A DNA stretch of 10,896 nucleotides, from the NCBI GenBank assembly GCA_017853515.1, contig JAFMJK010000058.1, positions 1 through 10,896 of the forward strand, given 5' to 3'. Positions 1 through 7,158 of the stretch are shown here, one piece after another; the first letter of the stretch is position 1; every line of letters begins with the position of its first letter. The notes below the pieces were generated by a model. It had not been told where the DNA came from, made no database searches, and saw nothing but the letters and a program-made list of their open reading frames with translations. Origin of the DNA: Chthoniobacterales bacterium. Lineage in GTDB: Bacteria > Verrucomicrobiota > Verrucomicrobiia > Chthoniobacterales > JACTMZ01. Made by a program: the position numbers and the translations under genes.

Positions 1-2649
1 CCGCACCCCACGGGGTATCCGCTGTGGACGCTTCTCGCGTGGCTTTTCCAGCTTCTCCCCATCGGCAATGCCGCGTGGGAGGTAAACCTTTTCAGCGGTT
101 TCTGCGGCGCGTTGGCCGTGGGGCTCGCGGCCCTGCTTGCTTCGAGCATGCTGCGTTGGATGATGCCCGCCTGGGGCGGCAAAGAGAGCAACCGGGTCTG
201 CGCGGTCATCGCGGCCGCCTTCGCCCTGCTCTTTGCGTTCAGTTTTTCATTCTGGACCCAGGCCGTCATCGCTGAGGTTTATACCCTGCACGGGCTGCTC
301 GTCGGATTGTTCCTGCTCTCCCTCTACTGGTGGGTGAGGCGGCCGGAGCGCGATCTCCCGATCCTTGCCACGTTCTTCACTTTCGCGCTGTGCATGAGCA
401 ATCACCACCTCACGCTCGCGCTGGCGCCTCTGCCCCTGCTTGTCCCTTTGCTCATCCGCCGCTCGGTTTTCTGGGAGGTTCTTGTCGCATCGCTGCTCAG
501 CGCGGCCGTCGTCTATCTCGGGTTCGCTTGGCTCTCCAACGACGGCACCACGTGGTCGACCGCCATGCGGTTTTTTTATTTTGTCATGCTGGCACTCATC
601 GTGCTGCTCGTCTTGCGCTGGAAGCGCACGGATCTGCGCGTCATTTTCCTTGTCCCGCTCGCGGTCATTGTCGGACTTCTGCCTTACGCCTACATGCCGA
701 TTGCGTCCTCGACCAATCCGCCGATGAACTGGGGCTACACCCGCACGCCGGAAGGATTCTTTTATTCGATCAACCGCACGCAATACGCCGGCAGCCTGTC
801 CGATCTGGTCGTGCGCACGCTGGGCAAGGCCATGGGCACCGCTCCGGAGAAGCCGCCCGAGCCCGAGGACCCGCAGCGAGTTTCCACCTTGGAGCTTGGA
901 CGCGAGTTCAGTGCTTTTTACTGCCGCAAGCTGGTTGAAAACTTCACGCTCTGGTCCCTTTTTGCTTTCGTTGGGGTGATTCTGGCCGTTCTGCGCCTGC
1001 CCTTGCGGCAGCGCACCTTTCTTTACCTGCTGCTCATCGGATTCTTCCTCGCGGCCTTCCTCCAGCCTGTTATGGAGCGCACGCAGACGACGATCGATTC
1101 GTGGTCTTTGCAGTTTCCTTACCACGGCTACGCCTATCTGCTCTTCGCTTTGATCTGTGCGGCCGGCACCGGATACATTTATGCGCGTCTGCCGGCAAGG
1201 CGGCCGGTTCTGGGAAGTTTTGTCTATTTGTTGCCGCTCCTTCCTCTCTGGACCGGCATCCAGAACGCCCCGCTGTGCAGCCAGCGGGACCACTGGTTCG
1301 GTTGGGATTACGGCCACGACATGCTCAAGGATTTGCCGCGTGATGCCTTTGTCTTCGGCGGAACCGATCCCGGCCGCTTCGTGCCCACCTACATGATTCT
1401 CGGCGAAAGCTTCGTCGATCCCAAGGACCGCAAGGACGCGGAGTTCGACCGGCGCGATCTGGTCATTGTCACGCAGAACGCCCTGGCCGACGCCTTTTAC
1501 CAGAGATACATCCACGACCATTACGCCCCGGGACGACCGAAGGCGAAGGGTTGGTTCGAACGCTGGCTGGGGCGGGACAAACAGTATCCCGTGGGGGACA
1601 CGGCGATGCCGAGCGAGCAACAGCTCATGGAGATCGTCAAGAGTGTCAGCATGAACCTGCCCCCGGGCGCGAACCCGCAGGATCCCAATGTCGGCATTCT
1701 CTACCACGCGGCCATCGCGCAATGGATCTTCGAGAACAACAAGCACAAGCGCGACTTCTTCATCGAGGAGAGTTTTCCTATGGAGTGGACCTACGCTTAT
1801 GCCATCCCCAACGGCCTCAGCTACCGCCTCAACAAAGAGCCGCTCGAAACCTTGCCGCCCGGTGTCGTCGAAGAGGACTTCAGGTATTGGAACGCCTACG
1901 TCGACCGTTTGCTCGGCAACCCGAACTTCCACGAGGATTTCGACGCGAAGCGGTCTTTCTCCAAGCTGCGCAACTCGACGGGCAACATCTACCGCGCCCG
2001 CCGCATGTGGCCGGAGGCCGAACGGGCTTACCGCCAGGCGCTGCAGCTCCATCCGAACAACATGGAGTCGCTCGTCGCGCTCAGCGACATCCTCCGTGCG
2101 CAGAAGCGTTGGGACGAAATGGCCGAAATTTGGGACAAAGCCATCGAGGGCGACCCGAACAACCGTTCCTTGTATGATGCTCGCGCACGTGTCACGCGCC
2201 TGCGCGAGGCCGACCGCGAAATTGCTTCCCTGCAACAGGAAATCGCCGCCAACCCGCAGAATCCCGAGGTTGTTTCCGCCTTGCTCCGGCTCTACGTAGA
2301 GACGGGGCAACCCGATCTCGTCCGCCAGCAGCTTGACCAGTCGGCTGCCGCCTTCGGGGACAATCCCGAATTTCTCAAATTTGCCGTCGACTTCTGCAAC
2401 GGCAACGGCCAATGGCAGCCCGGTCTGGATTTCGCCCGCAAGCTCTCGGCAAGCATGACCAATGACGCCGGAGTTTTCCTGGCCTTGGCCCGCTTCGAGT
2501 TCGCCAACCGCCAGATGCAGCAATTTCTCGACGCCGCTCGCAAAGCGGTGCAACTCGGCGGGATGCAAGCCAAAGCCGCGCTGGCCAACGATCCGATGTA
2601 TGGGATGGTGCGAGGCACGCCGGAGTTCCAGCAACTGCTCCAGCAGTAG
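1..2649 (+). CDS. DUF2723 (TMEM260-like) multipass membrane protein with C-terminal TPR repeats, 5' end missing
   Basis: The reading frame is open from the first base and ends in TAG at 2647-2649, giving 882 visible residues. The true start lies upstream. The visible N-terminus (HPTGYPLWTLL, then a W-x-V-N-L-F-S-G stretch at residues 26-33) matches the conserved opening of DUF2723 proteins (HPPGYPLYTLL, then WRVNLLSA), so probably only some tens of residues are lost, including the first membrane helix and the acidic loop that would hold a GT-C catalytic acid. About ten hydrophobic segments span residues 30-420, including the family-like SNHHLTL motif near 133-139. A long soluble part follows, with TPR-like helical repeats from about 655 to the C-terminus (for example AERAYRQALQLHPNN). 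The eukaryotic relative TMEM260 is a protein O-mannosyltransferase, so a membrane glycosyltransferase acting on the outer face of the inner membrane is a reasonable inference. Donor and acceptor are unknown. Family assignment is firm; enzymatic role is not. Confidence 0.85.
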   Translation, partial: PHPTGYPLWTLLAWLFQLLPIGNAAWEVNLFSGFCGALAVGLAALLASSMLRWMMPAWGGKESNRVCAVIAAAFALLFAFSFSFWTQAVIAEVYTLHGLLVGLFLLSLYWWVRRPERDLPILATFFTFALCMSNHHLTLALAPLPLLVPLLIRRSVFWEVLVASLLSAAVVYLGFAWLSNDGTTWSTAMRFFYFVMLALIVLLVLRWKRTDLRVIFLVPLAVIVGLLPYAYMPIASSTNPPMNWGYTRTPEGFFYSINRTQYAGSLSDLVVRTLGKAMGTAPEKPPEPEDPQRVSTLELGREFSAFYCRKLVENFTLWSLFAFVGVILAVLRLPLRQRTFLYLLLIGFFLAAFLQPVMERTQTTIDSWSLQFPYHGYAYLLFALICAAGTGYIYARLPARRPVLGSFVYLLPLLPLWTGIQNAPLCSQRDHWFGWDYGHDMLKDLPRDAFVFGGTDPGRFVPTYMILGESFVDPKDRKDAEFDRRDLVIVTQNALADAFYQRYIHDHYAPGRPKAKGWFERWLGRDKQYPVGDTAMPSEQQLMEIVKSVSMNLPPGANPQDPNVGILYHAAIAQWIFENNKHKRDFFIEESFPMEWTYAYAIPNGLSYRLNKEPLETLPPGVVEEDFRYWNAYVDRLLGNPNFHEDFDAKRSFSKLRNSTGNIYRARRMWPEAERAYRQALQLHPNNMESLVALSDILRAQKRWDEMAEIWDKAIEGDPNNRSLYDARARVTRLREADREIASLQQEIAANPQNPEVVSALLRLYVETGQPDLVRQQLDQSAAAFGDNPEFLKFAVDFCNGNGQWQPGLDFARKLSASMTNDAGVFLALARFEFANRQMQQFLDAARKAVQLGGMQAKAALANDPMYGMVRGTPEFQQLLQQ

Positions 2650-2653
2650 ACGC

Positions 2654-3457
2654 TCAGAAAAACGGGTTGCTCGCTTTTTCTTGTCCGACTGTCGTCATCG
2701 GTCCGTGCCCCGGACAGATGATCGTGTCCTCGGGCAACGAGAGAATCTCGTGCTGGATGGTCTGCAATGCCTCCGCGTAGTTTCCGCGAATGCCTCCGGT
2801 TGATCCGGCAAAAAGTGCGTCGCCGACGATTGCCGCGCGGATCTTTTTGCCCTCGATGACAAAGGTCGTGCCGCCCGCGCTGTGACCGGGGGTGTGGCGC
2901 GTGCGGATGAAATGCCGCCCGGCGTTGAACACTTCGCCCGGACGGAAGGTTTTCGTGCCTCGCACCGGCTCGAACTGCGACGACCACGCATCCACCCCGA
3001 GCGCGCCCTGCAGTTCCGCCAGCGCGTGGATGTGGTCCGCGTGGCTGTGGGTCAGAAAAATCCCGGCAACTTCCAGTTGTTCGCGCGCGACAACATCGAG
3101 GATCGGGCCAGCCTCGGCCCCGGTGTCGAAAATAGCCGCTCCCCGGCTTTCCGCGTCCCAGAGAACGTAGGCGTTGACCGTCATGCCGCCGAAGGCGGTG
3201 GTTACCTGCGCCAAGTTGCGCGGCGCCGGGACTTCGGGCCGGTAGCTTCCGTGAGCCAGGCGGACCAGGGCTTCGGCCCTGAGTCCGAGCGCGGACGCCA
3301 GAGCTCGTGCCGCATCTTCCTGGAATCGGCCCTCAAGCAGTGCGCGCACTTGCGCCGCCTCCAGTCCCGCCCGCTTGGCTGCGGTCGTCTCGCCCAGGCC
3401 CGTTCCGGCCATTGCCTTGCCGAGCACGTCGGCAAAGTTGTCCTCCAGCGGGATCAT
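2654..3457 (-). CDS. HTH-fused metallo-beta-lactamase-fold hydrolase (glyoxalase II-like)
   Basis: This 267-aa protein has two parts. Residues 1-70 look like a small helix-turn-helix (XRE/Cro-like: AAKRAGLEAAQVRALLEGRF, then an alanine-rich helix). Residues 85-260 form a metallo-beta-lactamase fold. All metal ligands of the glyoxalase II-type dinuclear site are visible: H137-x-H139-x-D141-H142, H192 in TPGHS, D213 in GDALFAGSTGG and H251 in CPGHGP. The GDxLFxGSxG signature favours a hydroxyacylglutathione hydrolase-like thioesterase or persulfide-dioxygenase-like enzyme over a beta-lactamase; the substrate is not readable. The ATG overlaps the TGA of the upstream transporter gene (ATGA, 3454-3457), which sets the start and suggests translational coupling. 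No signal peptide is seen, so it should be cytoplasmic. Whether the HTH part binds DNA or is only a structural or dimerisation module is open. Confidence 0.9.
   Translation of the reverse strand: MIPLEDNFADVLGKAMAGTGLGETTAAKRAGLEAAQVRALLEGRFQEDAARALASALGLRAEALVRLAHGSYRPEVPAPRNLAQVTTAFGGMTVNAYVLWDAESRGAAIFDTGAEAGPILDVVAREQLEVAGIFLTHSHADHIHALAELQGALGVDAWSSQFEPVRGTKTFRPGEVFNAGRHFIRTRHTPGHSAGGTTFVIEGKKIRAAIVGDALFAGSTGGIRGNYAEALQTIQHEILSLPEDTIICPGHGPMTTVGQEKASNPFF
3454..3457 (-). other. ATGA stop/start overlap coupling transporter and hydrolase
   Basis: On the minus strand the transporter's TGA (3456-3454) and the hydrolase's ATG (3457-3455) share bases. No Shine-Dalgarno sequence precedes the ATG, so termination-reinitiation is the simplest way for the second gene to be translated. 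This fixes the pair as one operon. Confidence 0.85.
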
Positions 3458-6400
3458 GCCAGCCGGGACTTCAGTTGGCGGCGCAGGATGAAATAAAGGG
3501 CCACGAACATGCCTATCGAGGAGAGGATCATGACCCAGGCATTGAAGACGAGCACGCTGGCGCGGATGCCGAAGTATTGTTTCTCGGGGCCGAAGAAGAC
3601 ATTGAGGAAGCGGCTCTCGCGGTAGTCGCTTTGCTCCATCTCGGCCTTGTTCACCAAGTCCGTCGTTTTTTGGTTCACGTAAAGGCGCTCGGCGGTCACT
3701 GCGCCGCGCGGGGGATTGAGCATCTTCTCCGGCAGCGCTTCACCATCGAGCACTTTGTCCACGCGGCGCAGGCGGCGCTCCACTCCGGCCGCGTTCTCGG
3801 CCTGCACGCCCGAGGCGAGCGCGAGCAGTTCCTTCAAATCATCGAGGCGTGTTTCCTGCGACTCCGTGAGGTCCGGTGTGCGTGCCAATCGGTTGATTTC
3901 CCGCTGGATCTGCTCCTGTCGCCGGGTGAGGGGATTGAGTTTGGCCTGCGCGTAGACCAGCGCCTCGTAGGACCAGCGCATCGGCATGAACTCGCAAATC
4001 AGCGGCACTTGCAGGTTGCTGCGCGGTATGCCGGATTCCGGATTCTGGCTGAACCAGCGGTTGATCGAGTAGACGAAGTCGAGATTGCGGTTCATCTCTT
4101 CGTATTTGATCAACGCCCCGCCGAGAATGATCTGGGGAATGAGGACCACGGGGATGATGTTGACCGCCGTTTTCCCCTCGCTGGCCAGACTGGAAATCAG
4201 CAGACCGATGGCGATTCCGCTGATCGCGGTGAGAACCATGGCCACGAGGAAAATCCAGAACATGCCGCGCACCTCGAGAATCCAGTTGCCGATGAGAAGG
4301 AAAAGCACGCATTGCACGACGGCGAAAAGCGAGAGCGTCAGAACTTTTGCCAGCACATACCACCCGAGGCGGACGTTCAGGTTCCTCTCGCGCTGCAGCA
4401 CGGGTCTGTCGCGCAGGATGTCGTCCACGCTGTTGGTCAGCCCGAGGAACATGGCGACCACGAGCGCGAGGAAGAGATAGGTCGGGATGTGGAATGACGA
4501 TGCGAAGTCGTATTTGCCGCTCTCGGAGTAACGCAGCACGCTGCCGATGAGCGCCGCGAGCAGCGGCGCCTCCACCATGGTGGCGAGCACGTTGGCCCGG
4601 TTGCGCAGCTTGCTGATGAACGCGCGCCCGAGCAGCGTTCTGAATTGCATCGACTCGCCCCGCGCCATCCCCCGCCAAGAGCGACGCGTTTCCCCCGGCG
4701 CCGTCGCGGCATCCGACGTTGCGGTGTCGGTCGAGGGTTGGCGCACCTCCCTCATCAGTCGCCATGCCTCGTATTTGTCCCTCCAGAAATCCGGCGAGTA
4801 ACGGCGCACCGGCACGAGTTGTCCGCGGTCGTTTTCTTCGTAGATCACATCGCCGCTCAAATCGCGCAGGGGTGTTTCCAGAACATCGAAGATGAATTCC
4901 GGCCGTGTGGTCCCGCACGCCGGGCAACCGCCCAGCGGCGTGCCGAAGTGCTGCTGGTGCTCGGCCTCGGCGAAGTAGGAAAGCATCTCGGCCGGCGTGC
5001 CGAAGAAGACCATGCGTCCGCCGCGGTCGAGCAACAGGGCCTTGTCGAACATCTGGAAAATCTTCGAGCTCGGTTGGTGGATGGTCACCACGACGATGTT
5101 GTTGTGGGCCATGGCATGGATGATTTCCATGACATGCTCGGAGTCTTTGGACGAGAGGCCGGAAGTCGGTTCGTCGAAGAGATAAATGTCGGCCGAGCCG
5201 ATCATATCGAGCCCTATGTTCAGTCGCTTGCGCTCGCCGCCGCTCAGGGTTTTTCGCTGCGTCGCCCCGACCACGCTGTCGCGGCGTTCGTTCAGGCCCA
5301 GTTCGGCCAGCTTCCCGTCGATGCGCCTGCGCCGCTCGCGGCGGGAGAGGTAGGGCGAGCGGATGGCCGCGGCAAACTCGAGGTTTTCCCCGATGGTCAG
5401 GTGCTCGTCGAACGCGTCGAACTGCGGGATGTAGGTGACGTATTGCTTGAGCGCTTCGAAATGTTGGTAGAGGGAAAGGTTGTTGAAGAGCACGTCGCCG
5501 CGCACCGGCGGGAACTGGCCGGCCAAAGCGCGCAGAAGGCTGCTTTTGCCGCAGCCGCTCGCCCCCATGACGCAGATCATCTCGCCCCGCGTGGCGGAGA
5601 AGCTCACGCCTTCGACGCCGACGCCGCCGCCCTTGAAGCGGCAGACGAGGTCGCGCACGTCGAGCCGGCTGATCACATTGTGCTCCTCCTCGAGGATGCG
5701 CTCGGCAAAGTTGCAGCGCAGCGACTGGCTCGCGTCGATCTGGATGAGGTCCCCGTCGTTGAGCGGCGCCTCGTTGCGCACGGGCGTTTCGCCGACCAGG
5801 ACCGGGTGGTCGCTCTTCAGCACCTCGAGCCGTCCGACGCGGCCGTGAAAATCGCAGAAGATGCGCAGCAGCACCTCGCCCCCCGCGCCCGGGGCCAGCA
5901 GGATGTCGTCCTCTCCCAGCAGCGCGGGGTTGTTCGAAACCAGATACGTTGTCTTGGAGTGCTTGAGTTGGAATTGACCGCCGTAAGTCCGCGCGCGCCG
6001 GCGCAGATCGCTGAGGCTCAACTCGGTGTCGTTGTCGAAAACGATCTTCTCTTCCAGCGACCCTTCGACCCGCGCGCCGGCGCGCAGACGGACGCCGTTC
6101 AGCTCCGCTGGAACGTCCTTGAGCGCGATGACCAGGATCTTCAGCCCGAAACGCACCTCGAGCGAATTGTCCCGCGTGCGGTTCTTTTCCAGTTGGATCT
6201 CATCGTCCTTCGACACGGTGACGAATATCCGGTCCCGCGTGCGGTTCTTCTTTGCGTTGAAATAAAAAAGCAGGTCCTCGTGGCTGAGTACTTTCTCGTC
6301 AACCGCGATGCGCTGGCCGGAATAGACCCGCGTGAATTCCTTCGGCCGGACCGCGCGTCCCTGTACGGAAATCGGGTGGTCGCAGAGATTTTTCACGATG

Positions 6401-7050
6401 ACCAGTTCGCCGTGGCGGTAGGCCGCAACCCGGTTGTCGCCGTGCAACTCGCGCAACTGCACGTCGACCCCCGGCCCCGAACCGAAAAAAAGAACCTCGA
6501 GCGGGGAGGAGCTCGCCTCGAAAAACTCGGTGTTCGGCGCCGGCGAGTCGCGATTCAACTGGTAGACGATGTCGATCGCTTGCGCGCCCGTGCCCATCTC
6601 GTCCATGAACGAGTAATACGCCGCCATGTTGTCCTTGCTCATGCCTGCCCGGTGCACCAGATCGTAGAGTTGGATGCCGAGGAGGATTTTTCGGTCGTCG
6701 CTCAGTTTCCCTTTGAGTTCCCGCGCCATCTGCGAGAGGTCGGACTTTTCCCTCAGGGCCTGCTGGAAGAGCTGGCGCAATTCCGAGTAGACCGCCTCGG
6801 GGTAGTCGTAGCGCAGGAAGCCTAGGCTCGAGTCGATTTCCTCCTCGATCAGTTCGCCGTCGACGCGCGCGAAACCGGCGAGAACCTTGATGAGCAACGG
6901 AAGCAGATTCGGACTCTCCGTGACCGTGCGCGGACGGCGCATGGCGCGGCGGATGAGCGACTCGCCGGCGCGACGCGCGCGGTAGAAATTGCGCAGCGTT
7001 CCCTCGAGTCGGCGCGCGAGTCCGTCCGGCCGTTGTTCCGTCACTGGCAT
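3454..7050 (-). CDS. TerB / FHA-like / ABC ATPase / ABCG-type permease fusion protein
   Basis: Numbered from the ATG at 7050 (1198 aa). Residues ~35-165 are a TerB-like helical domain (LLPLLIKVLAGFARVDGELI). Residues ~214-455 hold three consecutive beta-rich modules resembling FHA domains. The ATPase spans ~460-690: Walker A GASGCGKS 496-503, signature LSGGE 602-606, Walker B DIYLFDE 621-627, H-loop H658. A CPAC motif (709-712) follows. Six hydrophobic segments lie near 822-839, 852-874, 896-921, 929-953, 961-982 and 1165-1189; the RDRPVLQRERN stretch after segment 2 is typical of ABCG/White-type exporters. A ~180-aa charged loop, probably coiled coil in part, separates segments 5 and 6. ATPase and permease are in one chain, so a homodimer would make a full transporter. 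A TTG at 7086 in the same frame would add 12 residues; the ATG is preferred because TerB similarity begins well downstream. Neither start has a Shine-Dalgarno sequence. The closest architectural analogy I know is mycobacterial Rv1747 (FHA-ABC-permease). Export is likely; the substrate is unknown. Confidence 0.9.
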   Translation of the reverse strand: MPVTEQRPDGLARRLEGTLRNFYRARRAGESLIRRAMRRPRTVTESPNLLPLLIKVLAGFARVDGELIEEEIDSSLGFLRYDYPEAVYSELRQLFQQALREKSDLSQMARELKGKLSDDRKILLGIQLYDLVHRAGMSKDNMAAYYSFMDEMGTGAQAIDIVYQLNRDSPAPNTEFFEASSSPLEVLFFGSGPGVDVQLRELHGDNRVAAYRHGELVIVKNLCDHPISVQGRAVRPKEFTRVYSGQRIAVDEKVLSHEDLLFYFNAKKNRTRDRIFVTVSKDDEIQLEKNRTRDNSLEVRFGLKILVIALKDVPAELNGVRLRAGARVEGSLEEKIVFDNDTELSLSDLRRRARTYGGQFQLKHSKTTYLVSNNPALLGEDDILLAPGAGGEVLLRIFCDFHGRVGRLEVLKSDHPVLVGETPVRNEAPLNDGDLIQIDASQSLRCNFAERILEEEHNVISRLDVRDLVCRFKGGGVGVEGVSFSATRGEMICVMGASGCGKSSLLRALAGQFPPVRGDVLFNNLSLYQHFEALKQYVTYIPQFDAFDEHLTIGENLEFAAAIRSPYLSRRERRRRIDGKLAELGLNERRDSVVGATQRKTLSGGERKRLNIGLDMIGSADIYLFDEPTSGLSSKDSEHVMEIIHAMAHNNIVVVTIHQPSSKIFQMFDKALLLDRGGRMVFFGTPAEMLSYFAEAEHQQHFGTPLGGCPACGTTRPEFIFDVLETPLRDLSGDVIYEENDRGQLVPVRRYSPDFWRDKYEAWRLMREVRQPSTDTATSDAATAPGETRRSWRGMARGESMQFRTLLGRAFISKLRNRANVLATMVEAPLLAALIGSVLRYSESGKYDFASSFHIPTYLFLALVVAMFLGLTNSVDDILRDRPVLQRERNLNVRLGWYVLAKVLTLSLFAVVQCVLFLLIGNWILEVRGMFWIFLVAMVLTAISGIAIGLLISSLASEGKTAVNIIPVVLIPQIILGGALIKYEEMNRNLDFVYSINRWFSQNPESGIPRSNLQVPLICEFMPMRWSYEALVYAQAKLNPLTRRQEQIQREINRLARTPDLTESQETRLDDLKELLALASGVQAENAAGVERRLRRVDKVLDGEALPEKMLNPPRGAVTAERLYVNQKTTDLVNKAEMEQSDYRESRFLNVFFGPEKQYFGIRASVLVFNAWVMILSSIGMFVALYFILRRQLKSRLA

Positions 7051-7081
7051 GGCAGGGAAATTAGCCGTCCTGCATCGCGCC

Positions 7082-7096
7082 CGCAAAGCCTTTGCG
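7082..7096. repeat. Perfect dyad CGCAAA-GCC-TTTGCG
   Basis: Six-base arms (7082-7087 and 7091-7096) flank a 3-base centre. The site lies between the divergent genes, 32 bp upstream of the transporter ATG and about 60 bp upstream of aroF. It could be an operator for a dimeric regulator or a chance dyad in GC-rich DNA. No T-run follows on either strand, so it is unlikely to be a terminator. Confidence 0.4.
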
Positions 7097-7107
7097 CAAG
7101 AGGCGGG

Positions 7108-7136
7108 TTGCCGCGCGGGGCATTCTGGGGCTTAAT
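7108..7136 (+). promoter_or_regulatory. Candidate sigma70-like promoter for aroF
   Basis: A -35-like TTGCCG (7108-7113) and a -10-like CTTAAT (7131-7136), each matching four of six consensus bases, are separated by 17 bp. Transcription would begin near 7142-7144, leaving a leader of about 15 nt before the aroF ATG. The matches are moderate and the call rests on spacing and position only. Confidence 0.25.
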
Positions 7137-7158
7137 AGCGGGTTCACTAAGCCCGCTA
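7136..7158 (+). promoter_or_regulatory. Palindromic operator or hairpin abutting the aroF start codon
   Basis: TAGCGGG (7136-7142) and CCCGCTA (7152-7158) are perfect inverted arms, and the last A is the first base of the aroF ATG. Inner TT (7143-7144) and AA (7149-7150) can also pair around a CACT loop, leaving G7151 bulged, for a 9-bp stem. A second inverted pair, GGGCTTA (7128-7134) with TAAGCCC (7148-7154), competes for the same bases. As DNA this could be an operator over the predicted start site; as RNA it could mask the start codon. Either would regulate aroF. This is inference from symmetry and position. Confidence 0.4.

Larger units (their letters stand above)
7051..7157. promoter_or_regulatory. 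Divergent intergenic region between transporter and aroF
   Basis: This 107-bp region must hold the start signals of both divergent genes, assuming the ATG starts at 7050 (minus) and 7158 (plus). It contains two separate dyad symmetries (7082-7096 and 7136-7158, listed separately) and one acceptable sigma70-like promoter candidate for aroF. On the minus strand only a weak -10-like GCTAAT (complement of 7059-7064) without a good -35 is seen. Confidence 0.6.

Noticed and set aside
571..577. Run of seven T's as a possible slippage or frameshift site
   Set aside because: The frame continues cleanly through a membrane helix on both sides and no alternative frame gives a sensible product.
247..2634. 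Very long minus-strand open frame (795 codons) opposite the DUF2723 gene
   Set aside because: It is low-complexity, rich in Arg/Glu/Gly/Gln with no recognisable domain, and mirrors the codon bias of the plus-strand gene, whose product matches a known family.
3307..4497. 396-codon plus-strand open frame over the hydrolase/transporter junction
   Set aside because: It is antisense to two well-supported coding regions, has biased composition and no motif.
4645..6825. 726-codon plus-strand open frame opposite the ABC transporter
   Set aside because: It lies wholly antisense to a gene with intact Walker A, signature and Walker B motifs. Its translation has no motif and the biased composition of a GC-rich shadow frame.
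6500..6950. Tellurite-resistance function for the TerB-like domain
   Set aside because: TerB-like folds occur in many contexts, and no other ter genes are present in the window; only the fold is supported.
7051..7086. 12-residue N-terminal extension of the transporter from a TTG start at 7086
   Set aside because: It adds no recognisable sequence and would run through the 7082-7096 dyad; the ATG at 7050 is the simpler start.
7092..7157. 22-residue N-terminal extension of aroF from a TTG at 7092
   Set aside because: It lengthens an already extended N-terminus with no homology and covers the predicted promoter and palindrome.
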